This document shows, in pieces, positions 22,831 to 34,900 of a stretch of 64,000 bases of DNA. This DNA comes from Patiria pectinifera (lineage: Eukaryota > Echinodermata > Asteroidea > Valvatida > Asterinidae), in the NCBI GenBank assembly GCA_029964075.1, contig CM057149.1, forward strand, positions 5,652,465 through 5,716,464, in the 5' to 3' direction. Made by a program: the position numbers and the translations under genes. The notes below the pieces were generated by a model. That model ran no database searches. It was given only the letters and a program-made list of their open reading frames with translations, and was not told where the DNA came from. Numbering within the stretch: the first letter of the stretch is position 1; every line of letters starts with the position of its first letter.

Positions 22831-23967
22831 AAGAGACGAGTGAGAATTTGGCGATGGGGCTTAATCAGAAGTAATGCAAGCGCGTGGGGTACGGGGCCCG
22901 CTTGAGGGCCACAAAAAGTTTTGGATTATAGAAGCTCTGAGGCAATTTCTGAACACTTTAACCAATTTTTTTGAGCAATTTAACCAATTTTTTCATCATA
23001 TAAACATCGTTTTTGAGTTTTATTTATTTATTTTGAGGGTTTGACCTTTCGATTGATGATGTTTGGAACCTAGCAGGATTTTTCTCAAAATATTCGGCTA
23101 GGATCGAAACAGCAGGCCCTTAAAATTCTTTGGCAGGCTTAAAAAGGGGGGTTTAAAATCCGCTTATTAACTACACGTAGTCCACGCTTACATCTATAAC
23201 CAGCTTCTTTACTCCGTGGGGCTTGATCCTTCACAAACATTGAAGGCATCTATGTACACACATATCTGAATGCATGGCACCTTTGCGCTGATGGGACGCC
23301 TCAGTTATGACCTCAGAATTGTGAAAAACAAGCTCGATATATGATTTCAGAAGCTGCAGACTCCCAACGAATTTGTGTTGCTCTTTGCGTGGAATGTGTA
23401 CGGCCGTTGTCTATGAATGAGATCTCGAGAGCTGCTATGCAGCAGGCGTGCAGCTATTGTCCCCCGGATTATCGCCTGTCATTGAGCCGCGGCTGCGCGG
23501 AACGTTTGTTACTAACTAAAGGACGGACTAACGGAGAGACATGATGATTTTTTGAGTTGCTTTCCGCAGCTGAAAATATCCGCCGGTACATTCACATTGA
23601 TTTGAAGTAAAAGTTATCTCACAGACTTTATACATACCGGGTAAATACCCCTGCAGCAATGAAAATCTTCCAAAGTGTGCTACCGACTGGACGGTGGTGT
23701 AAAAGATACCCCAAACTGACAGATAATACTACAAGACTGACTTAAATTGCCTGGTTTGAATAATATTTTGGGGGTAAACATTTGTTGAACAATTCTACTC
23801 ATTTAGTAAATAAATTGACAAGTACATGTCAGTGGCAAGATTAACATTGTGCATTATAACATGACTGACCAGCCAATACAAACTATCCCCACCCTCTCCA
23901 AAACGTCTGCAGCCGATTTCAAGAAACATTCAGCAGTACCATAACTCCACTTAAGCCACAGTTTGTC

Positions 23968-24760
23968 ATTAAAGGGAATATACAATATACAATATTTGCA
24001 AGCATCGAAAAATAAAACTACCCAGTTTTTACGAAATATCTTACTAGGATGTTGGTAAATGACAGTCTAAAGCATAAAAGAATTGAGGCTTTGCATGGTG
24101 GGGTATCGGTATCGTTTCGGTTTGCAGTAACACCATGTGGTAATAACTACTGCTTAGGAGACAGTCTCCTGACGATGACTAGAGCAGGCTAGTCGAAACG
24201 TTGAGACCAAAGACAAGTTCGTAGAACTTATAGCAGGACTGTTCTTATCAGAACAAAAACTACTTAGCAAAGTTGATAATAAGCAGGACAAGTTCTTTTC
24301 AGAACTAAAATATTCTAAGCAGTAGTTATTACCACATGGTGTTACCGCAAACCGAAACGAAAGTCTAAAGCATCCTGTAAAATTATGGCACCTGGTAAGA
24401 AGTCATTTTCAAGAATATTGTATTTTTGTATAAATTTCCAACGATGGTCGGCTGACCACTGTTGGAAAAACCTAACTATTTTTCAACTATACTGCTCCAA
24501 ATTTATCAATTTTTTAGTCCAACTTTTGTTTGCTATTGATAAATGCTCATGAATGGGTACATGTACAGGCCAGCTAGACTGGTTCCTTTACCTTATAATT
24601 TTCCGGCATCTATAAATTGATCCATTTCATCTTCAGTGGAGTCAGGAAATCAGACTACTTAAATATTTTTGTTTTTCTTGGTTTTTTTCCAGCATTTTCG
24701 AACACAAAACTTAAAACATGTCAGTGTAAAAATATTTGATCTATAATACTAACCCTTCAA
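23968..24760. mobile_element. Dispersed repeat interrupted by a second element
   Basis: Starts attaaagggaatatacaata; the later part (atctataaattgatccattt, cagtggagtcaggaaatcag) matches the reverse complement of the element at 61215-61640. A palindromic element at 24076-24361 splits it. Confidence 0.6.
24076..24361. mobile_element. Fold-back element with ~45-bp inverted repeats and 12-bp target duplication
   Basis: Arms tcgtttcggtttgcagtaac... (24111) and ...ttaccgcaaaccgaaacga (ending 24361) are nearly perfect reverse complements. The 12-mer agtctaaagcat flanks it at 24064-24075 and 24362-24373. About 35 bp outside the left arm lies inside the duplication. No coding frame. Confidence 0.8.
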
Positions 24761-24984
24761 ATAGTTCATTTCTGAAAATTACAGCAAAAGCCAATGATGT
24801 ACATGCTCAACAAGTTATGATGCATTTCAATGCGCTAGTACATAAATAAGAAATGGACAAGTTTATTTGCCGATCATCCAAAAATGGTCCTCGTAAACGT
24901 GGTAAAAGCTGGCTTCGTCTTTGACTAAGCTGCGGCAAGTTTTTCAAAATCAATTGTGAGTGCACTGTTCAGCTGCCTAACAAC

Positions 24985-24990
24985 TTTATT
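24985..24990 (-). terminator. Candidate poly(A) signal of the RCC1/RING gene
   Basis: TTTATT on plus is AATAAA on minus, about 310 bp beyond the stop. Others at 24862 and 20460. Confidence 0.35.
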
Positions 24991-25297
24991 ATGTTGATCT
25001 GCATAAATGTGCAATGTTTCATGAAAGTGGCTGCTGTACTGAATAACCTCACCAGGGAATAACAGTAAGGATAATGCCTAAACATCAATATCCTTAAAAA
25101 AGATGGAACAGCACATAACCATCTTCAAAATGATGCTTAAAAAAAATTTCCAAATCGGTACAACCATTCATACAGATGTCATACAAATACTCGTCTACAA
25201 TATGTTAAGTTTCTCTTGCACAGAAATTAAACACGTTATTTTTTTTCTTTCGTAATACCTCTTTGGTTTTCAGGTAGACTTTGTTTTGGTTTTGTAC

Positions 25298-25934
25298 TCA
25301 CGCCGACATGCCTTCAGATGCGGACTGCTGTTCCAGCTGTAAGGAGCTGTGCAGGCAGGCTGGACATGACGTGGGTAGGAACCCGTCCCCCTTGGAAAAC
25401 AGGTTGCTAAGGGACTGGGTGTTGCTAGGCAACGGTACTGGCAAGGCGGCCATCTTGTTGACCCACGATTTGATGTTTTCCTGCAGAGTCCGTTTTTTGT
25501 AATGGTGGCCGCAGGTGAACACGACACAGTCTGTTTTCTCTGCTTCGTCTGCGGCCGGCGTTGAATCCACCAATCCCGCAGCCTCGCCCTTGCTTATACT
25601 GACATGCGCCCTCCCTTGGGCATCCTTGCCCAGGTTGTGTAGAACTTCTTCCCATAGTCTCTCCGCAGCCACAGTTCCAGTTCCCCCAGGTTGGCTGTAC
25701 ATGTCGCCCTTGGACGAAACGGCTGATGGGGAGGCTAAGGTGTTATTTCTCTCCTTCGTTTCGTCCGGGTTAGCTCCAGTCGGCTGGTAGTCGTCGCAGG
25801 GTTTTCCCTGGTTCACGTGCTGCACCACGGCTGACGTCACCTCCAAGCAGAACTTGGACGTGAACCTCTGGATGAGGTTTGGAGGAACTACGCAGGAACC
25901 CCTCACAACCGAGGCTGAAGATTCGGGACTGTCA
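25298..25934 (-). CDS. RCC1/RING gene last seen exon, C-terminal half-RING
   Basis: After acceptor ttctccgatag. Begins DSPESSASVVRGSCVVPPNL, then FTSKFCLEVTSAVVQHV, a Ser/Gly-rich stretch, then CVVFTCGHHYKKRTLQENI and LPTSCPACLHSSLQLEQQ. The C...CGHHY...CPAC spacing resembles the C-terminal RING of HOPS/CORVET subunits. Ends at TGA 25298-25300, but that TGA sits in GGC|gtgagt, a good donor, so a further exon is possible. Confidence 0.78.
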
Positions 25935-28900
25935 CTATCGGAGAAGATATAAATCAACACAAGCTATTGAATTGAGACATCATCACTAATATGCTCCCTT
26001 AGCTTGTGACTGTCCAATATGGATGGACCACATTTAGTTAAAAACTCTGAATAAATGAAATCTATTCAAAATAATTTTGTTGGGTAGGTGGCATTTGTGA
26101 ATCAATATCTAAATATTTGCCAATCATGATAGATGAGGGATTGTCATTTCTTACCAGATAAGCAGGACGCTGAGTGGATAGGCGACGTTGTCCATGTGAT
26201 CTCTCAACAGACTCTCCAACGCCTCCTGGGGCAGGTCTTGCTCCGCCCAGAACTGCAAAATCTGCATATATGCAAATCAGACTCATCATAATTCAGAAAC
26301 TCATGAATATTTCACTACATGGCATCGCCTCTCATGCTACAAGGGAGGTGTGACTTTCTCGCCTGTTGCCTGCTATGCAGGCGAATTGCCGGTTATGTGG
26401 GCAAGTTGCTGGCTATGCAGGCGGGTTCCCGGCTATGCGGGCGAGTTGCCAAACGCCCATCATTCGCCCGTGAACCATCAACTCGTGAACACACACAAAC
26501 ACACATTCTTGTTCTGTAGTTGTGGGAACTACACACGTGTTGTCCCATGGTACTATGGGGACCGTAGATGCTGTGGGGACAGCAGAAAGTAACCACAACT
26601 CGTTCCTAAACAACTGATAGGCGCATAATATTGAAGTTTTTTTGCTTCAAAGGTAGAGTACATGTATATCATTTGTCATTTGTGACCTGTTCTGTCAAAA
26701 TCAGACCCTTCTGGGCATAAGGTCAAAAATGAGATTTTTGCATATTGTTAAAAAGTGTTCTTTTTCCTTTTAAGGGGTGGTTTAATTTTTGAAACCAGTC
26801 ATTCCTGGGCAGAGTTATGCTATTTTGAAGTTTATTGTGTTGAAAAGTAGAAAACTGAGAAAATGGCCACGAACGTCACAATACAGTAATATCTTTAACT
26901 GATACGCCTTAACAAATCATCAAAAATACTATATTTAGAGCTCAAATTAGCGTTTCAAATGTTTATAGTATATTTTAGACATGTTCAGGATTACAAATAT
27001 GCAAAAATTTGAAAATCGAAAAAAATCACCCCCACGGCGTTTTTTGGCCTTATCTACATTTCAACCTCTGCCCAGAAGCGTCTGCTTTTGACAGAACAGG
27101 TCACATTTGTGCAATTTTTTCGTTTGAAGCAACAAAATTGCTCAAAATCTAAAGAAGGGTACTTAACAACAAACTATATTCTAGGATCTCGATTTCAATT
27201 CAAAAGTTGCCGAGTCATGTTTGAATTGCGTCCGAAATCAGCGTCCTGGACACGTTCTCATTCAGCCGATAGCAGCTACGCGATGTCACACACTGAGCTG
27301 ACGAATCATAGCAACCACGCATGCGTGTGCATTGTGTCAAAGCTTGTGCGCACCCGTTCACGGCTTTGCCGAATTAAAAACGAACTGCTAACGGAAATTT
27401 CCAAAAATTCATCTTTAGTCGCGCTCTTTGGAAATGACATTCTTTTACTTTTTTCTTCAAAATGAAAACATGCCAATCTTTCCGGCAGCCAGAAAGAATG
27501 ATTTCACAGGGAGTTTAGTGCCATTACTTTCTTTAAAACAAGCATGGGCGTCAATCCTGGGGGGGACAGGTGGACATGTCCCCCCCCCACTTTTTGAATG
27601 GTGGGGGACGTAATATCAAATGTCCCCCCTAGATTTTTGAACTTGTGTCTCATTTACGGCCCTATTATGTACTACAATGTATCTTTTGCTTAGAAAACAT
27701 TGGTTAAAGTGGTCAGAAATTGCCTCAGATCGCACCACAGAGCATTTAGAATCCAAAATTCGGGCCCTCGGGCCCCGAATCCTATGCCTTTAGCTGAGAA
27801 AACCTCTAAAATTATGTTTAAATTAATATCTTTTGCTAAGAAAATATTGGTTAAAGTGGTCAGAAATTGCCTCAGATCGCACCACAGAGTATTTAGAATC
27901 CAAAATTTTTCGGGGCCCCCTATGCCTTTAGCTGAGAAAACCTCGAAAATTATGTTTAAATTATTATCTTTTGCTAAGAACATATTGGTTAAAGTGGTCA
28001 GAAATCAGAGCATCTAGAATCAATTTTTTTCGGGGCCCATAAGCGGGCCACGAACCCCACGCCTATAGCTCAGAATACCGGTAGCTGATGCAATGACTCC
28101 AACCTCGAAAACGATGTTCAAATAATTATCTTTTGCTAAGAAATAGTTGTTAAAGCATGGAAGAAAGTGGTAAACTTGTACATGTAATTGCCTCAGATCA
28201 CACCACAGAGCATCTAGAATCCAGGCTTTAAGGGCTTTGCGCTTCGCGTTCGCATCAGTTCTGGTCAAGGTATGTCCCCCCCCCCCCCCCCCACTTTTGA
28301 GAAGCGATTGACTCCCCTGAAACCAAGTATGCTTTTCTTTTAGCTACAAATGACGTGATTATTGAAAGTGCCAAGCATCGCTTCACTTTAAATTAGGAGG
28401 TTACTCAACCGATTACACTGAGTGGCTCATAATTTGACGAGGCTATATTCCAACCGGCCTTAATTTAACCTTAACAGCTTTCTAAGCAATTATGACTTTT
28501 ATTTTCTACAAAGTGGCCCAGCAATGCATAAAGTGCCATTACCAAGCCTATTATTACTTTAAATAATGATAACACGCCATCAGGAACAACTGAAGCTCTA
28601 CCGGCGTGTCCTTCGCGTCGAGGCAAAACACTGGAATAATTCAAATTAAGTAAAAGGGCTCATTGGTGAGTTGGATCATTAACCTGCAGCAGAGAAATTT
28701 AAATGACCTTCACTCGTTATTTGTTACCAAGTCTAAACTCTGCTGTTCACGCATGGGTGTTATGGACTTCTGCTTGGTGATTTTCACCTTCATAAATAAC
28801 AAATTGTCAAGGATTTTACACTGGCCTAAGATCATGACGCTAATGCAACTTGTATTACCTCCCCATCAGGATCTCCTAAGTTTTCATTATTCAAAGCAAA

Positions 28901-31900
28901 TTTCATTTTTTTTTTAAACAAGATATTCTTGACCAGACAGTGGTCACGATATTAGCTGTGAGGAATCTGTTAGATTGACCAATCCTGCGCCTCTGTATGG
29001 CGTGACATCATTGTAGGCGGAGCTACATGTATGTGCCACCATGATATCACAACTCTTGCCCATGACAGTTCGTCAACCAATCCAGTGCCAATTGTTCATT
29101 GGTATGTAATTCCATTGACCAATCAGTGCATCTCACGTCTGTGGTTTCCCAACCTTAAATGGAAGCAGGAGCGCTACGTCGCCAGTTTCGTTTCAGACGT
29201 TGCACTGCCGTTACACACTTAAGGCATACATCTGCAGTGTAAATTAAGGTACTGATCGACAGATTCAAAGCTCACGACGAGAACATTTTGACAGAAAAGG
29301 ATTCTTCAAATAATTAACGGACACATTTTCGTCTTTATCAACTGATGCTCCAGTTCGACCCCAGAATTATCAGGAATAAAGCTTTTAGCTCCATCAACAA
29401 TGGCAAACCCGAACTTTGTTTTCAACGCTTTTGAATTGCTGATAGCTTTAGCAATGGTCTTTTTTGTTGACGGATATAAATGTAATTCACGCCAACAAAT
29501 CATGTATGCCGCGGAAAGTCGGGCAATGCAAGGGTTCGGATACGCAACCAAAACTGTGCGATCTCGTGTCATCTGCGGGCGGGAATGCAGCATGGATGAA
29601 CGTTGCAAGTCTTTTAACTTTAACGACTGCAATAAAATGTGCCAGTTGAACCTCGCCACAAGACGAGAGCACCCTGAAGACTTCAATGCAACTCAAGGGA
29701 GTGTGTACTTTGATGCAGATGAGGACACACCTCACTTCTCAGTCACGGATAGCTTCTACAGAAGTTGCAAGATGCTCTTAGATTGCGGTTATCGTTCAAG
29801 CGGTGTCTACACCATTCAACCGGAGGGATTCGGGAATGGCGGTCTTCGTGTCTACTGCGACATGGAAAGTGACGGCGGGGGATGGATCGTGTTTCAGAGG
29901 CGACAAGATGGCAGCGTGGACTTCTACCGTAACTGGGCCGAGTACCAGTCTGGCTTTGGCGATCTGTCCGGTGAGTTCTGGTTGGGCAACGACAACTTGG
30001 TGACTCTGACGTCTAACATTTCACAAGCAACATGGGAGCTACGCGTCGATTTAGGGGACTGGGAGGGCAATGAGGTATGGGCAATGTACAAAGATTTCAA
30101 AATATCCCCGGGTGAGTACAATCTGAATTATGAACATTACGATGACAGCAAAAGCACAGCCCGTAATAGTCTTGGTTATGACATACACAATCGAAGTCCC
30201 TTCTCAACAAAGGATCATGACAATGACTTAGCATCAGGTCAAAATTGCGCAGAATATCACAAGGGAGCTTGGTGGTTTGGGCCGTACGTTTGCTTAGTGT
30301 CTAATTTAAATGGTAATTACCATCATGATGGCACGGGTGTACAAGCAGACTACGGCATAGTTTGGTTTAGCTGGCATCAATCGGATTATTCCCTGAAAAC
30401 ATGCAGCATGAAAATGCGTGAAATGGGCCCTTGAACATCTTCTCACTTTCCGGTGTAGTTTCAAATTTGGACTGAATGAAATATAATCTCATTGGTTGCA
30501 TTGCGCATGCCTTAGTGAGCATAAGGACATTGATTGATAACGTGTGGGGGTATTAGAGTCCATGTATACTATGGAAAAAGAGACCAGATTTAATATGACA
30601 CGGCTGGTAATTTTCCACCGGGCTATACAGGGTGAGTAAAAAAAAACGAAACCCAAATGTCGAGACTATTGTTTTAGTAAAGTTCTTCATGTAGCACTTT
30701 GAAAATCTAGGATATGACAGCACAATCCATAAACTTTGTTGTAGTACAAGAATCATTCAAATCACCCATGTACTTTTCAAGTTACGGAATTTTAAACACA
30801 ACCACCGTTTTAAGGTTCTGTCCACGGACCACAAAAAAGTTCAGTGTTCTTTCAGCAAAACGAAAACAAATCAGAAGAACGCACACCTTTTTTTTGTGAT
30901 CCGTGGACAGAACTTTAAAACGGTGGTTGCGTTTAAAATTCGGTAACTTGAAAAGTACATGAGTGATTTGAATGATTCTTGTACTCAAAGAAAGCTTACG
31001 AATTGGGCTTTCATATCCTAGATTTTGAAAGTGCTAAATGAAGAACTTCACTAAAACAGTAGTCCCGGCATTTGGGTTTCGTTTTTTTTACTCACCCTGT
31101 ATGCTGGAAACATATTAGTTAAATGTTTTGCACCGTACTATTTTCCTTAAAAACAATATTTTTAATCAGTAATCAACTTCTGAAACTGGTCTGCCCACTG
31201 TTGATCTGTTCATGTAATTTTCTACTAAATTCTGTAAGTGTTTAAAACACCTACATTGTACAAAGCGCTTTTCAATTTAAGCCCAAATCCCAAAAAAATA
31301 CCAACATTTTATTTTCATGCAATGTTGTTGTTCACATATCTTTTGAAATGTTGTAGTTAAATGTGGTACCATAACTGAAACAAAAGAAATCAAATATTTT
31401 GTTCTTATTCTACCTTGTTCTTTACAGATTGATTAAAAATTTAATTAGATAGCTTTACACCATATTCACAAATACCTGAGACAATTTACCAATTGCTACT
31501 GGTCGAGAGCCTGTCACATGGGTGGTTTTAAACCACCTGTAAAACACTGCTGTGTTCTGCGCCACGTTCTGTGCAGTACGCGATTTCCATACAAAGAGAT
31601 TTTTAGCGCTGCTCGAGTGAAGCACGGGGGCGTAGCCAGGGTTCTCATCCTAGGGGGGTGTGTGGGGGGCTTGAAGTTACAATGGAGGGGCGGCCAAAAA
31701 TTTCATCAGTGCTGAAAGGTAGACAGGTTTTTTTCACCAGACACCCGCCCTCCGTAAAATCAAATGGGGGGGGGGGGGGCTGGACACCATCTTCCCATGG
31801 GGGCACTGTTCAAAACAATATCATGGCTACATTACACAATAACTACCGCTATTCGCTATTCAAGGAACGTTACAATAAACAGCCAATCGAGAAAAAAGAA

Positions 31901-34900
31901 AGAGTTTTGGTGAAAAAATACGCACCAATGCCAAATTTTCAGGGGGGGGGGGGAGGGAGCAACAAACTTTTTATGGGGGCGTGCCCCCCCCCCCCCATAG
32001 CTACGCTGCTGGTGAAGCACATACCATAGACATGGCCAGAGGGGTATTTTCACAAAACACAAAGTAAAATTGTCGAACAACATTGTTGGAAATTTGTGGA
32101 TTTTTAACTTTAATACCGGTATGTGGACTTTTTGACCAAAAGGTATTTATGAAAAGGGACCATAATGACATGTAAACATTTGATCCATCCTAAATTAAAA
32201 TTTTTAGCTGAATTCAACCGAAGCAGCTATGACTTTGGACTAAAAGCATGTTTGTATGCTGAATTTACATGTTTGATGAGCTAGATTTACAATAGGCCTA
32301 AGCATACAAATTTTTTTAAATATTTTTAGGTGCACGCTAGACCTGTTGTTTGGCTCATTTTGAAAAGCGCAAGATGATTGTTCATTTTTCATCAAAGTTT
32401 AAAGCCCTATAAGTTTATATTTTTGAAGCACTGATATCCTCTTGAATTTTGGGGGGAAAAATGAAAACAGAATGCAAGAGATGCATCTTTGGTGAAAAAT
32501 GTTCTCACAAATTATTTGAATTTTTTATTTTTTTAATTCTTGTTTGGGGATTTGACTTTCAATATTATTTACATCATTTCATGCACAATTATAGTTCCAC
32601 GAAATTATGACGTCAGCTTAAAAACTGCCTTTGAAAAAGAAAAAGGGTTTGTAAACGTTTGGTTCTGTACGCCAGTTCGGTGATGATACACGATGTTACG
32701 CGGACGCCAGCGCGAGCGTCATGCGCCGGTCTCCTTGCAAGTTCATGCATCTTCAATGAGCGTTCGAATGATGACCCGTGACACATGCGCAGTTGAAATA
32801 CCGAATTTAGCTAATTGCGGCTGATTTTTTTTCTCCAGTTATGGAAAGAAATAAATTTAAAGAAACAGAACACAAGCCAATAAAACTTAATTTTACACTT
32901 GTTAAGTAGCCTAATTTCATTATTAATTATTCATATTCCAAATAGGGATTGTATGAAATGTCAGGTTTAGAAACTGTGTTTGAGTGTTCTTCCTCTTGCA
33001 AAAAAAGGTTTAAATTTTGTCAACCTATTGTTACTCCATTTACTCTTGCAAGAAAATATTGATAATTAACACAAAAGCAATAGAATTTAAATCTTACAAC
33101 TAAAAATTAAAATTATTCTGATGTCATTATTTGCTATTCAAATTTTTGTGCACAAATTCAAAATATTTAGGTTGATAGTAATTTCTTCCTCCGAAGAAAG
33201 AAAACCAAAAAAAAAATGCTCTCCAACCAATCATTTTTTTTGGTCATATTGGGCTTTGCATTGTTAGTTGTTGTTCACTAATGATCGTGTTGCAAAAACT
33301 TGTTTGGATTTTTTTTTGGAGGGGGGATATTATTTGTTTGAAATGAAAGTAAAGAATAGTAATCAGTTAAAGCTACAGTCCATCATTTGTAATTTGTGCA
33401 TTTTGTTCGTTTGAAGCAACAAGAGAGTTCAAAATCTAATGAAGGATACTGAGCAACTAACCTGATAAAGTTTCAGCTAAGCTTCAGCTGTACATTCCGA
33501 GAAAAACAGCATTCTAAGATCTCAATTTCAAATCAAAAGTTACTAAATCATGTTTTGAATTGTTTTAAATTGCAGCTATACGCGACGTCGCGCACTGATC
33601 CGACGAATTATAACAACCGCGCGCGCGCGTGCGTCGTTCCAATACTTGTGCGCGCTGCGCTGAATAACAAAACGAACTACTAATTTAAATTTTCCTACGG
33701 TGCTTCTTAAGAATCACCGTTGGACATGCCTTCTTTCGTTCATTACTTCAAAATGACAACTTCCCAGAAAGAATAATTTCACAGGGAGTTTAGTTCCCTT
33801 ACTATCTTTCAACCAAGGTTGTTTTTCAGCAATAATTACGCCAGTTACTTTTTGGATGGCTGCAAATGATGGACTCTAGCTTTAATAAAACAATATCAAT
33901 TAATCAAAATATGAACATCATGCGTGATCTAAGGTGTGTTGTCATCCTTGGATTGCTTAATTGAAAGAAAATTAAACCGGCTGTAAAACCCACATCGAGA
34001 TACAGAGGGCAAAACACTAATTATTTTCATTGGATTTTAATTAATATGCACATCTTACCTTTTTGCTTGTATATTGCGATACAAAAAAAAATTGTTCCAA
34101 TGACCAATGACGTTGAATAAACTGAGTGACGAGAACTAATCCCTGATTGATTTTTTTCTCTCGATTGATTAAAAGCGTTGAGTGTGCAAGAAAGTGATTC
34201 TAGCAGTGTGATTGGCGGCTGTAAGATGACCGAGGCTTATACTTCCAAACACGTAATACCGGAGTCTAACAATTAGGTACCCAAGGGGCTGGTAATTATA
34301 TTTATTTTTAAAGACAGTTAAATGAAGTTTATGATAAATATCCATTAGGAGATCCATTAGGTAGCACCTTTATAAGGGTATACAAGGTGCTGCGGCGCAT
34401 ATTGCAGCCACTGCCAGAAACACCGGGGCAAAACCCTTCTCTTAGCGATAAGTGTCACTGGGTTCTTTAACGTGCATTACATAACACACGGGACCTACGG
34501 CTTCACGTCCCATCCGAAGGACGAAGCAATAATGGTAAAGTGCCTTGCTCAAGAGCACAAGCACCATGTTCCCCATCAGGATTGGAACCCATGTACCACG
34601 GCACGTGAGTCGAACACCGTAACCATTGGACCACAGCACCCCACATCCGTCAGGATTCAAACCCATGTATCACGGCACACATGTCGAACATCATGGACCA
34701 CAGCATCCCACGTATGTTATTGATTTACCCTAACGTGGCGCGGCCCCTAACGTGGCGCACTTTGATTTTTCGCCTGTAGCGCCTACCTAGAGCAAAAGTT
34801 TTAACTGAAATTTCACAGAAAGTGAAATTTCATCAAGTTCTAAACACTCCTGTTCATAAATTGCGAGTTTATTTACCCGTAACAAAGTTAGAAGAAAAAT

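Larger units (their letters stand above)
12468..25297. other. Intergenic / 3' UTR region between convergent genes
   Basis: No frame here has family similarity or convincing splice borders. Possible plus-strand poly(A) signals AATAAA occur at 12605, 17589 and further on; possible minus-strand signals (TTTATT on plus) at 24985, 24862 and 20460. The stretch therefore probably holds the 3' UTRs of both flanking genes. Dispersed elements at 18829, 22500 and 23968 are listed separately. Confidence 0.6.

Noticed and set aside
23341..23544. Small Cys-containing plus-strand frame of 67 residues
   Set aside because: No signal peptide, family motif or splice support, in a repeat-rich intergenic stretch.
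25515..25790. Plus-strand frame of 91 residues
   Set aside because: Antisense shadow of the RING-bearing exon; no splice or family support.
27700..28017. 105-residue plus and 97-residue minus frames
   Set aside because: They run through tandem copies inside a transposable element.
29306..29735. Minus-strand frames over the fibrinogen-like gene
   Set aside because: Antisense shadows of a gene with strong domain evidence on the plus strand.
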